A DNA stretch of 63,197 nt from Paracoccus versutus (GTDB taxonomy: Bacteria; Pseudomonadota; Alphaproteobacteria; Rhodobacterales; Rhodobacteraceae), in the NCBI RefSeq assembly GCF_000763885.1, contig NZ_JRKO01000037.1:1-63197 (forward strand). The letters are read 5' to 3'. The position numbers and the translations under genes are program-made. This document shows positions 55,954 through 63,197 of this stretch, piece after piece. Within the stretch, counting starts at the first letter, position 1; every line of letters starts with the position of its first letter. The notes under the pieces were generated by a model. It did not search any database and was not told the origin of the DNA. It saw nothing but the letters and a program-made list of their open reading frames with translations.

Positions 55954-57711
55954 TCACCGCCTGCGTTCCAGATTGGCCAGCGAGACGGCCAGAACCGCCA
56001 GCAAAACCAGCGCCAGCGCCGGGATGAACACCGCCCAGGGTGCGCGTTCAAGGTAAGGCATCCCCTCGGCCAGAACGAGGCCCCATTCCGGCGTGGGCGG
56101 ACGCGCGCCAAGGCCCAGGAAGCCGAGCGCCGCCAGCGCCAGGGCGATGCCGGGCAGACGCAGGGTGGCATGGCGCAGCACCGGGCCGAAGACCGCGGGC
56201 AGGATATAGCGCAGCGCCAACCGCAGAGGCCCGACCCCCAGCAGCGGCGCCATCTGCACATGCGGCTGCGCGCGCGCCTGCGTGACCAGCGCCGCGACAT
56301 GGGCGGCCAGCGGCGCCCAGCCTACCGCCAGCACCGCGATCATCGCCCCGCCCGAGCTTGGCCCCATCAGCGCCGCCACGACAAGCCCCGCGATCACCGG
56401 GGGCGTGGCCTTGGTGATCTCGATGGGACCGGCCATCAGCCGCGGCGCGGTGCCCGCCACCAGCCCGATGCACAGCGCAAGAAAGGTCGTGATCACCGCC
56501 ATTGAGATGGTCGAGACCGCCCCATGCGCCACCCGCGCCAGCACGTCGCGGCCCATCCCGTCCGCGCCCAGCGGCAGGGCAAGGCTGGGCGCCTCGAGCC
56601 GCAGATGGGCCGAGGTAAAGGGGTCGCGCGGCAGGCCCGCAAGGACCAGCGCAACCAGCAGCGCGAAGGCCAGCACCGGCACGATCAGCGCGCGGCGCGA
56701 AGGCGCGGTATCGGGCATCGCCACCGGCAAGGCCCCCGTCCGCAGCGCCGGGCCAAGCAGGGCCGCGCTGGACAGGTTCGCAAGGCTGCCAAGCGTCACG
56801 GCGATCAGCAGCAGGATCAGGATCCCGGTTTGCAGCGCAGGCAAGTCCTGCGCCGAGGCCGCGCCAAGGGTCGCGCGGCCAAGGCCCGGGATGGAAAACA
56901 CCTGTTCTACCGCGACCGCACCGCCTGTCAGCCCGATCATCACCATGCCGACCTGCGGCAACAGCCCCGGCATGGCCCGGCGAATGATCGCCCGCACGAT
57001 CTTGGGCTGCGAGAAGCCCGCCACGCTCCACGTCGCGACCCAGCGTTCCGAGAAGGTGACGGCCAGCGCGTCTGAGAACAGCCGCCCCAGCAGCCCACCC
57101 GCCGGAATGCCCATGGCGATGGCGGGCAGCACGGCATCCTGCCAGCGCGTCCAGCCATAGGGCGCGAACCAGCCCAGCCAGACTGCAAAGACTACCAAGA
57201 GCAGCGTCGCCAGCAGGAATTCCGGTAGCGCAGTGAAGGCGGCGGCGATGGCGCCCGAGGATCGTCGCGGCTCTCCCCTCAGGCCCGAACGGACCACCGG
57301 CGCGCAGAACGCCGCGACGATGGGCACGACCACAAGGATCGCGCAACCCATCAGCGTCAGCGAGACGCCCGTGGCCTTCAGCATCCCCGGCAGGATCGGC
57401 GCGCCGGAAATCCACGAAGTGCCCGCGTCGCCCTGCAGCAGCCCGCCGAACCAGTGCAGCAGATAGCTGACCGGCCCCTGATCGAGGCCCAGTTGCGCGC
57501 GGATCGCGGCCAGCGCCTCGGGCGTGGCTTCCTGATCGCCGGAGCGGGCGCGCAGGATCGACAGCGCCGGGTCGCGATCCGTCAGCCAGGGCAGTAGCCC
57601 GACCAGCACCAGCACCGCCAACAGCGTGACTGCCCGCGACAGGGCCGGCACGAAAGGCGCAATCCGCCAGCCCACGCCGTGCCGCACCGGAGCGACCACC
57701 CCGGCCATCAT
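55954..57711 (-). CDS. nickel/peptide-type ABC permease, fused B-C subunits
   Basis: 585 aa, about twice a normal permease. The first half is DppB/NikB-like: IRAQLGLDQGPVSYLLHWFG, SEQ-like EAA region around TFSERWVATWSVAGFSQPKI, and FSIPGLGRATLGAA. A linker near residue 330 leads to a DppC/NikC-like half: LPLGADGMGRDVLARVAHGA, with its EAA loop around QARAQPHVQMAPLLGVGPLR and YILPAVFGPVLRHA. Both membrane domains therefore come as one chain. Overlaps the receptor gene by 4 bp. Metal or metal-chelate uptake is likely by neighbourhood. Confidence 0.88.
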   Translation of the reverse strand: MMAGVVAPVRHGVGWRIAPFVPALSRAVTLLAVLVLVGLLPWLTDRDPALSILRARSGDQEATPEALAAIRAQLGLDQGPVSYLLHWFGGLLQGDAGTSWISGAPILPGMLKATGVSLTLMGCAILVVVPIVAAFCAPVVRSGLRGEPRRSSGAIAAAFTALPEFLLATLLLVVFAVWLGWFAPYGWTRWQDAVLPAIAMGIPAGGLLGRLFSDALAVTFSERWVATWSVAGFSQPKIVRAIIRRAMPGLLPQVGMVMIGLTGGAVAVEQVFSIPGLGRATLGAASAQDLPALQTGILILLLIAVTLGSLANLSSAALLGPALRTGALPVAMPDTAPSRRALIVPVLAFALLVALVLAGLPRDPFTSAHLRLEAPSLALPLGADGMGRDVLARVAHGAVSTISMAVITTFLALCIGLVAGTAPRLMAGPIEITKATPPVIAGLVVAALMGPSSGGAMIAVLAVGWAPLAAHVAALVTQARAQPHVQMAPLLGVGPLRLALRYILPAVFGPVLRHATLRLPGIALALAALGFLGLGARPPTPEWGLVLAEGMPYLERAPWAVFIPALALVLLAVLAVSLANLERRR

Positions 57712-59204
57712 TCGGCCCGGATATGGGTGCGGGTATTGACCAGTTCCCGTTCACGGGGGTCGCGGACGGCCTCGACGACGTCAGCGGCCTCGCCCTGGAT
57801 CACCCGTTCATGCAGCATCGGCACGGCAGCATGGGTGGCGAGGATCGCAGCCTCGGCCTCAATGATGGCTCGCTGGCGCTCTTCGCCCGCGGCGGCCTCG
57901 GCAGCGCGGCGCAGTGCGGCATCCACGTCCTGATCGCAAAGCTGCGAGATGTTGAACGAGCCTTCGCAGGCGAAATCGCTGAACATATAGGCCACCGGAT
58001 CACCGGAATCGAGGACGGTCGCCCGCGACAGGATGAAGGCGTCGAACCGCCCCGCCAGCGCGTCGGCCTCGATATGCGCGTATTGGCGCACTTCCATAGT
58101 GACGTCGAACCCGGCCTGCGTCAGTTGCTGTTCCAGGAAGACCGCGACTTCGGGCAGTTCGGCCCGGTCGGTGAAGGTCGCCAGCACGATCTTGGCCCCG
58201 CTCGCGTCACCCGGTTCGGGGGCGCCCACCGCCGCCCGCAGCCCGTCCGCCCAAGGCAGCGCCGGGCCAAGCAGCCCGCGCGCCACGTCGGCGCGGCCCT
58301 CATAGACCATGCGCACGATGGTCTCGCGGTCGATGGCGGCGGCGGCGATCCGGCGCATTTCCGGGTTGGCGAAGGCGCCGTTTTTCGTGTTCAGATACAG
58401 TGTGTTGGTGCGCGGCATCGGCACCTCGTGGATGAGGTTCTGGTCCAGCAGCGCCGCCTGCGAGACCGGGATCGCCTCGACGACATGGGCGGTGCCGGTG
58501 CGCAGCGCCGCCGCGCGGGCCGTACCGTCGGGGACGTAATCGGCGTCGATCCCGGCGACCTGCGCGCGTTCGCCCCAGTAGCCGTCGAAACGGTCCAGCT
58601 TCGCGCTGGTGGTGCCGTTGATCTCCTTCAGCACAAAGGGCCCGGTGCCCGCCTCGATCGGGTTCACGCGACCGTCCGCCCCATAGGCACGCTCGGCCAG
58701 GATCGCCAGTTGCGGACTGGACAGCCGGTTCGGGATCAGCGGATCGACATCGCGCGACCGCACCAGCACGGCGTCGTCGCCATCGGCGGTGATTTCCAGT
58801 TCCACCCCGTCGAGGATGCGCGGCTTCGGCGCGGCCTGCGTGGCGGCAACCAGCGAGGCGACGACCCGTTCCGGCGTCAGATCGGTGCCATCATGGAACT
58901 TGACGTCCTTGCGGATGACGAAACGCCAGGTGTGGTCGTCCACCTGCGCCCATGCGGTGGCAAGGAAGGGCTGCGGCAGCCCGTCCGGGTCCAGCCGGAT
59001 CAGGGTTTCCGCCGCGCTCCAGCGCGACAGCTTGAAGGCATCGTCCGACAGCGGCGTCAGCCCCGAACGCGGCGGCTGCAACATCGCCAGCCGGATGCGG
59101 GCGTTGTCGTCATGCGGGGCGGCGTCCTGTGCAAAGCCAGGGCCGGCGGACAGCATCAGCACGCCCAGCAGCGACAGGACGAGGGGTTTTCGGGTTGCGA
59201 GCAT
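57708..59204 (-). CDS. nickel/peptide-type ABC substrate-binding protein
   Basis: 498 aa, SBP_bac_5 family, signal peptide MLATRKPLVLSLLGVLMLSA ending near GFAQ. Mature protein starts RIRLAMLQPPRSGLTPLSDD, has FLATAWAQVDDHTWRFVIRK, VKFHDGTDLTPERVVASL, and GTGPFVLKEIN. Related to NikA/OppA/CntA but the ligand cannot be read. Start 59204 has GGAG upstream, ATG 59222 is the alternative. 66 bp after the ATPase gene. Confidence 0.88.
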   Translation of the reverse strand: MLATRKPLVLSLLGVLMLSAGPGFAQDAAPHDDNARIRLAMLQPPRSGLTPLSDDAFKLSRWSAAETLIRLDPDGLPQPFLATAWAQVDDHTWRFVIRKDVKFHDGTDLTPERVVASLVAATQAAPKPRILDGVELEITADGDDAVLVRSRDVDPLIPNRLSSPQLAILAERAYGADGRVNPIEAGTGPFVLKEINGTTSAKLDRFDGYWGERAQVAGIDADYVPDGTARAAALRTGTAHVVEAIPVSQAALLDQNLIHEVPMPRTNTLYLNTKNGAFANPEMRRIAAAAIDRETIVRMVYEGRADVARGLLGPALPWADGLRAAVGAPEPGDASGAKIVLATFTDRAELPEVAVFLEQQLTQAGFDVTMEVRQYAHIEADALAGRFDAFILSRATVLDSGDPVAYMFSDFACEGSFNISQLCDQDVDAALRRAAEAAAGEERQRAIIEAEAAILATHAAVPMLHERVIQGEAADVVEAVRDPRERELVNTRTHIRAE

Positions 59205-59270
59205 CGGTTGCACTCCATTCATGGCGGACGCAGGCGCCGCCGGACAGCGGTTGGTTTTCAGGCGGGGGGC

Positions 59271-60098
59271 CTACGCCTGCGGCGCGGGCAGCCTTGCGGT
59301 ATCGGGCAATGCCGCCGCGACCAGTTCGCGGGCGGCGGGGTGGTGCGGATCGGCCAGCAACTCGGCACTGGGGCGATCCTCGACGATGGCGCCGTCATAC
59401 ATCACCACCGTGCGGGTGCAGAGCCGCGACACATCCACGATGTCATGCGACACAATCAGCAGCCCGGTGCCCTGGTTCTCCGACAGATCCCGCAGCACCG
59501 CGGCAACCTGTCGGCGGATCGGCAGGTCGAGGCCGCTCATCGGCTCGTCGGCCAGCAGGAAAGCGGGGCGCGTGGCGATGGCGCGGGCGATGGCCACCCG
59601 CTGTGCCTGGCCGCCGGAGAGTTCATTGCGGCGGCGCAGTAGGAGCTCCGGCCCGAGCCCGACCCGTTCCAGCGATTCACGGATGCGGACATCGTGGTCG
59701 CAATCCACACCAAGGCGGCGCAGCGGCTCGGCGATCTGCTGGCGCACCGTCATACGCGGGTCCAGCGAGGCCGCCGGATCCTGCGGGATGTATTGCACCG
59801 ATTGCCGATACCAGCGCAGTTTCGCCATGCCCGCCGGTCGGACCGGCTTGCACTGGCACAGGATATGCCCGCAATCGGGCGCGTCGATGGCGAGCAACGA
59901 GCGCAGCAGCGTCGTCTTGCCTGAACCCGAGGCGCCCACCAGCGCCACCCGCTCACCCGGCCACAGCGCGAAATCGACCCCGCGCAGCACCATGCGGCGT
60001 TCGGGCTTGCGCCACAGGCCCGCCGGGACCGGAAAGCTGCGCTCAAGCCCGCTCACCGACAGGAAAGAGCCATCCTCGTTCATGAGAAGGGCGTTCAT
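59271..60098 (-). CDS. ABC transporter ATP-binding protein (DppF/NikE-like)
   Basis: 275 aa. Walker A GASGSGKTTLLRSLLA, YIPQDPAASLDPRMTV, signature LSGGQAQRVAIARAIA, Walker B FLLADEPMSGLD and IVSHDIVDVS. The start shares a base with the stop of the upstream ATPase (TGATG). Second ATPase of the importer. Confidence 0.9.
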   Translation of the reverse strand: MNALLMNEDGSFLSVSGLERSFPVPAGLWRKPERRMVLRGVDFALWPGERVALVGASGSGKTTLLRSLLAIDAPDCGHILCQCKPVRPAGMAKLRWYRQSVQYIPQDPAASLDPRMTVRQQIAEPLRRLGVDCDHDVRIRESLERVGLGPELLLRRRNELSGGQAQRVAIARAIATRPAFLLADEPMSGLDLPIRRQVAAVLRDLSENQGTGLLIVSHDIVDVSRLCTRTVVMYDGAIVEDRPSAELLADPHHPAARELVAAALPDTARLPAPQA

Positions 60099-60895
60099 CA
60101 AGCAACCTCGCGGACGATATGCAGCCCCTCGCAGGCGCAATCGACCAGTTCGCAGGTGAAGGAATGACGCGGGCGATTCAGGATCTGGTCGATGGGACCA
60201 TCCTCGACGATCCGCCCCTCGGCCAGGATCAGCGCCCGGTCGCAGACCCGCATCGCCGCCGACAGATCATGCGTGACCAGCAACAAGCCGGGGCTGCCGG
60301 GCGCGCTGGTCTTTTGCTTCAGCACCTCCAGCACCTGCGCCTGCGTCACCACGTCCAGCGCCGTCGTCGGCTCATCCGCGACAATCAGCCCGGTGCGGCA
60401 GGCCAGCGCCAGCGCGATGCAAACCCGCTGCCGCTGGCCGCCCGAAATCTCGGCCGGGCTGGTCCGCAGGAAGGCGTCGGTGCCGGGCAGGCCGATGGAG
60501 GCCAGCAGGGCACGGACCTCCTCCCGCGCCGCCCCAGCATCCAGCCCGCCATGCCGCCGCAGCGGTTCCTCAAGCTGCGATCCGATGGAGACCAGTGGGT
60601 TCAGCGCCGATTGCGTATCCTGGAACACCATCGCCACTCGCGCATCGGCGGGACGCTGCGGCACGCGGATGTTCAGCACCTCATGGCCGTTCACGCGCAC
60701 GCTGCCGCTGCATTGCGCGCGCGGCGAAATCAGCCCAAGGATCGCCGCCGCCGTCATCGATTTGCCGGAGCCTGATGCTCCCAGCAGGCAGATCCGCTCG
60801 CCGCGCGCGACGGTGAAGTTGAGCGGACCGACGATCTCGCGCGGGCCGAAGGAGATCCGCAGCCCCGCGACCTCCAGCATTGCCGTTCTGTCCAT
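60098..60895 (-). CDS. ABC transporter ATP-binding protein (DppD/NikD-like)
   Basis: 265 aa. Walker A GASGSGKSMTAAAILG, MVFQDTQSALNPLVSI, signature ISGGQRQRVCIALAL, Walker [14 protein letters not shown] and LVTHDLSAAMR. First gene of the operon; start 60895 (or MLEVAGL at 60880). Its 5' side has two Zur-like boxes. Confidence 0.9.
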   Translation of the reverse strand: MDRTAMLEVAGLRISFGPREIVGPLNFTVARGERICLLGASGSGKSMTAAAILGLISPRAQCSGSVRVNGHEVLNIRVPQRPADARVAMVFQDTQSALNPLVSIGSQLEEPLRRHGGLDAGAAREEVRALLASIGLPGTDAFLRTSPAEISGGQRQRVCIALALACRTGLIVADEPTTALDVVTQAQVLEVLKQKTSAPGSPGLLLVTHDLSAAMRVCDRALILAEGRIVEDGPIDQILNRPRHSFTCELVDCACEGLHIVREVA

Positions 60896-60943
60896 ATCCG
60901 CACCTGCATCCGCGTCGATAGCTGTCCGGCGTTCAGGAAGACA

Positions 60944-60988
60944 ATGTAATGCTATTACATGTCAAGAGCGGCAGTGATGTTATTACAT
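60944..60988. promoter_or_regulatory. two Zur-like boxes upstream of the ABC operon
   Basis: ATGTAATGCTATTACAT (60944-60960) is a perfect 7-3-7 dyad. AGTGATGTTATTACAT (60973-60988) repeats the ATTACAT half with one change in the other. Both fit the TGTAATnnnATTACA type of alphaproteobacterial Zur boxes. 49 bp before the first ATPase start. No zur gene is in the window. Confidence 0.7.
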
Positions 60989-61062
60989 GCGATCCTGCTT
61001 TTTCCGGACCCATAGGCCTGACAACGCAACACGAAGAGCCGTTAAATCCCCGCGCAGCGGTC

Positions 61063-61380
61063 TCAGCGCGCCGCACGACATGAAAGCATCCATTCGTCGG
61101 CGAAGGCAGCCCCGACATTCGACGTAATCTTCTGTCCCATCGCGACAAGCGCATCCAGCAGCGCCAGTTCGTCGGCATGGCGACGGCGTGCCGCCTCGCC
61201 GTCTGCCCGCCTTACCCGGATCTCGCATCCTTGCCGGCCGGCGATCCGCAGAGGAGAGGACAGCCGATAGGTGGTGTAGTAACCCGGATCATACATCCTT
61301 ATCGAGATCGCGCCCTGCGCGCAGGTGCTTGCCCCCTCGGCTCGGGGACCGCCCGCAGTCTGAACCTCGCCATCGTCCAT
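61063..61380 (-). pseudogene. C-terminal remnant of a DUF1007 protein
   Basis: A 105-codon frame whose last 80 residues read SIRMYDPGYYTTYRLSSPLR with GCEIRVRRADGEAARR and FADEWMLSC. The YDP-x-Y, GC-x-I/V and terminal FAD-x-W-x-x-x-C features match the end of DUF1007, a periplasmic family often encoded with metal exporters and under Zur. The N-terminal half (about 130 residues) is missing; the first 25 codons are unlike the family. Lies between the Zur-boxed promoter and the copper-chaperone gene. Confidence 0.6.
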
Positions 61381-61417
61381 CGGGGCGGTGAATGCAGTTC
61401 AGACACGAGATAGAACC

Positions 61418-61924
61418 ATGAAATCCAGAATTCTGGCCGCCCCGATGCTGGGCGCGCTTTTCCTTGGCCTCCTTGCCGCCTCGGCCTCGGCCGATCCCGT
61501 AGCGCATGGAGATCTGCTGCTTTCGGACGGCTATGTCCGCGCCATGCCGCCCAATGCCCCGGTGGCCGGCGGTTATGTCACCATCGCCAACAAGGGCAGC
61601 CAGGAGGACCGGCTGGTCGCGGCCCGCTCGACGCGGGCGGGCGAGCTGCAGATCCACGAGATGACCAGGAAGGGCGACGTGATGAAGATGCGCGAACTGC
61701 CCGATGGCCTGCCAGTCCCGGCCGGTGGCTCGGTCGAGCTGAAGCCCGGCGGCTATCACCTGATGTTCATGCAGGTGCCGACCCCCTTTGCCGAGGGCGA
61801 TACCGTCGAGACGACACTGGTCTTCGAGAAAGCGGGCGAAATCGCCCTGCCGTTCGAGGTGCGCGCCATGAATGCCACACCCGCCGCCGACCAGGGCCAT
61901 ACCTCTGATCATTCGGGCCATTGA
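61418..61924 (+). CDS. PCu(A)C-family periplasmic copper chaperone
   Basis: 168 aa, signal peptide ending at SASAD. The copper site IHEMTRKGDVMKMRELP then ELKPGGYHLMFM gives the H-x-M ... H-x-M set of the family. A His-rich tail TSDHSGH ends the chain. Delivers Cu(I) to cytochrome oxidase or other sites. Start 61418 with GAGATAGAAC upstream. The next gene, a PepSY protein, begins 59 bp downstream. Confidence 0.92.
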   Translation: MKSRILAAPMLGALFLGLLAASASADPVAHGDLLLSDGYVRAMPPNAPVAGGYVTIANKGSQEDRLVAARSTRAGELQIHEMTRKGDVMKMRELPDGLPVPAGGSVELKPGGYHLMFMQVPTPFAEGDTVETTLVFEKAGEIALPFEVRAMNATPAADQGHTSDHSGH

Positions 61925-61983
61925 GCGCCCGTTCCCAGCCAACATCGGTCCTGCCTCGGCGGGCCAACGCATGCGAGGACTCC

Positions 61984-63197
61984 ATGTCTGCAATTCCCAA
62001 TACCGCTCGCCAGGGTGTGGGCGACCTTTATCGCGCCGTCTGGCGTTGGCATTTTACGCGGGCCTGCTGGTGCTGCCCTTCATGATCACGCTGTCGATCA
62101 ACGGCGCGATGTATGTCTTCCGCAACGAGATCGACAACTGGTATCACGCCGACCTCAAGCGCGTGCAGGTGCAGGACAGCCAAAGGCTGGCACCGACCGC
62201 GCAGGTCGCCTCGGCCCTGGATGCGGTTCCGGGCACGGCGGTCAAATACACCGATCCGGCCGACCCCGGCGCCTCGACCGAGATCACCGTCAGCACGGAG
62301 CGCGGCAAGATGGCGGTCTATGTGAACCCCTATAACGGCTTGGTGCTGGGCGCGATGCCGGATCGTTCGACGATCATGTGGACGATCCGCACGCTGCACA
62401 GCTTCAAGTATTTCGGCACCTGGACGCGCTATGTCATCGAGATCGCGGCGGGCTGGTCGATCCTGCTGGTCGGCACCGGCACCTGGCGGTGGTGGCCGCG
62501 CGGGCAAAAGGGCGGCATCGTCTCCGTTCGGGGCAAGCCGCAGCGCCGGGTGTTCTGGCGCGACCTGCATGCGGTGACGGGGCTGCTCGTGGGCTTCTTC
62601 ATCGTCTTCTTGGCCGTCACCGGCATGCCCTGGTCGGGCGTCTGGGGCAGCAAGGTGAACGAATGGGCCAACGGCAACAACTTCGGCTATCCCGACGGGG
62701 TGCGGGTGAACGTGCCAATGTCGCAGCAGAAGCTGGATCAGATTGCCAAGACCTCGTGGTCGCTGGAACAGGCGCAGATCCCTGAAAGCCCGGTGCCCGG
62801 CGGCACCCCGATCACGCTGGACGATGCGGTCGCGTCCTTCGACCGGCTGGGTCTGCATCGCGGCTATGCCGTCAACCTGCCGCAGAAGCCCGAAGACATG
62901 TTCAGCGGTTCGGTCTATCCCGACGACCTCACTCAGCAGCGTGTGGTGCACCTGGACCAATATAGCGGGCAGCCGCTGCTGGACATGGGCTATGCCGATT
63001 ACGGTCCGCTGGGGAAATGGCTGGAATGGGGGATCAACACCCATATGGGCCAGACCTTCGGCGTGCTGATCCATGCCGCGATCACGGCGATCGAAGGGCG
63101 CAGCACCGCGGCGACCCGGATGGCCGGGCTGCTCGTTGACGAATGGACGCCCGAGCGGATCCGGGATTTGGAGGCCAGCCTCTATATCGGCTTCAAT
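61984..63197 (+). pseudogene. PepSY-associated membrane protein, frameshifted and cut by the window edge
   Basis: ATG 61984 (AGGA upstream) reads MSAIPNTARQGVGDLYRAVW with RWHF and then meets TGA at 62080-62082. The following frame continues YAGLLVLPFMITLSINGAMY (first membrane span), MWTIRTLHSFKYFGTWTRYV, LHAVTGLLVGFFIVFLAVTG and WGINTHMGQTFGVLIH to the window end without a stop. A T-run of four at 62052-62055, where five would restore WHFY, is the break. Family proteins (PepSY-TM) span the membrane and often accompany iron or copper uptake. May be a sequencing error. Confidence 0.8.

Overview
The window is high-GC DNA from an alphaproteobacterium, most likely a Paracoccus-like member of the Rhodobacteraceae. 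The evidence is a red-type (form IC) RuBisCO operon cbbF-P-T-A-L-S-X with divergent cbbR, the gene content, and two copies of an intergenic hairpin repeat that I know from Rhodobacterales. It holds about 60 protein genes or gene remnants and one tRNA. I see no phage, insertion sequence, CRISPR array or replication origin. The assignment rests on gene families only; no database was searched.

Layout. 1-6.5 kb: a catabolic group with an OB-fold/DUF35 fragment, aldehyde dehydrogenase, SDR, an orphan TRAP solute-binding protein, a cupin, a decayed second TRAP binding protein and a GMC oxidoreductase, ending at tRNA-Arg(UCU). 6.8-12.1 kb: GNAT acetyltransferase, sulfate/thiosulfate ABC operon cysA-sbp-cysT-cysW, and a soluble TerB/J-domain protein. 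12.4-17.6 kb (minus): dipeptide-type ABC operon dppABCDF. 17.9-23 kb: small membrane proteins, DUF72, a frameshifted GlxA/AraC regulator, and flavohaemoglobin hmp divergent from nsrR with two palindromic operators between them. 23-26.8 kb: a LysR regulator, creatinase and an MHS-type transporter, which form a creatine-use locus. 26.9-35.7 kb: the Calvin-Benson cbb cluster. 35.8-43.7 kb: a DUF3016 protein, a choline-dehydrogenase-like GMC flavoprotein in line with a livJGFHM branched-chain amino acid-type ABC operon, and a LysR gene.

43.8-63.2 kb is a metal-homeostasis region with several broken genes. It has a decayed autotransporter, a FepA-like TonB receptor, sitABCD (Mn/Fe uptake), an Irr-like and a Fur/Mur-like regulator, and an unknown helical protein. 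An ArsR gene follows a 38-bp dyad and heads a compact set with a Cys/His-rich repeat protein (29 His in 119 residues) and an ATP-grasp enzyme. Immediately upstream on the same strand is a nickel/peptide-type ABC operon with a fused double permease and two Zur-like boxes in front. A DUF1007 remnant, a PCu(A)C copper chaperone and a frameshifted PepSY membrane protein close the window.

The strongest candidate for something undescribed is the ArsR / His-rich repeat protein / ATP-grasp set beside the Zur-boxed ABC transporter (about 54.3-61.0 kb). The layout suggests a zinc or other metal-limitation system in which an ATP-grasp ligase may modify or act with a metal-binding peptide, or make a small metallophore taken up by the transporter. 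This is inference from gene order and motifs. The number of single-base disruptions (GlxA, PepSY, PNPOx-like, autotransporter) points either to recent decay or to base-calling errors that read mapping would resolve.
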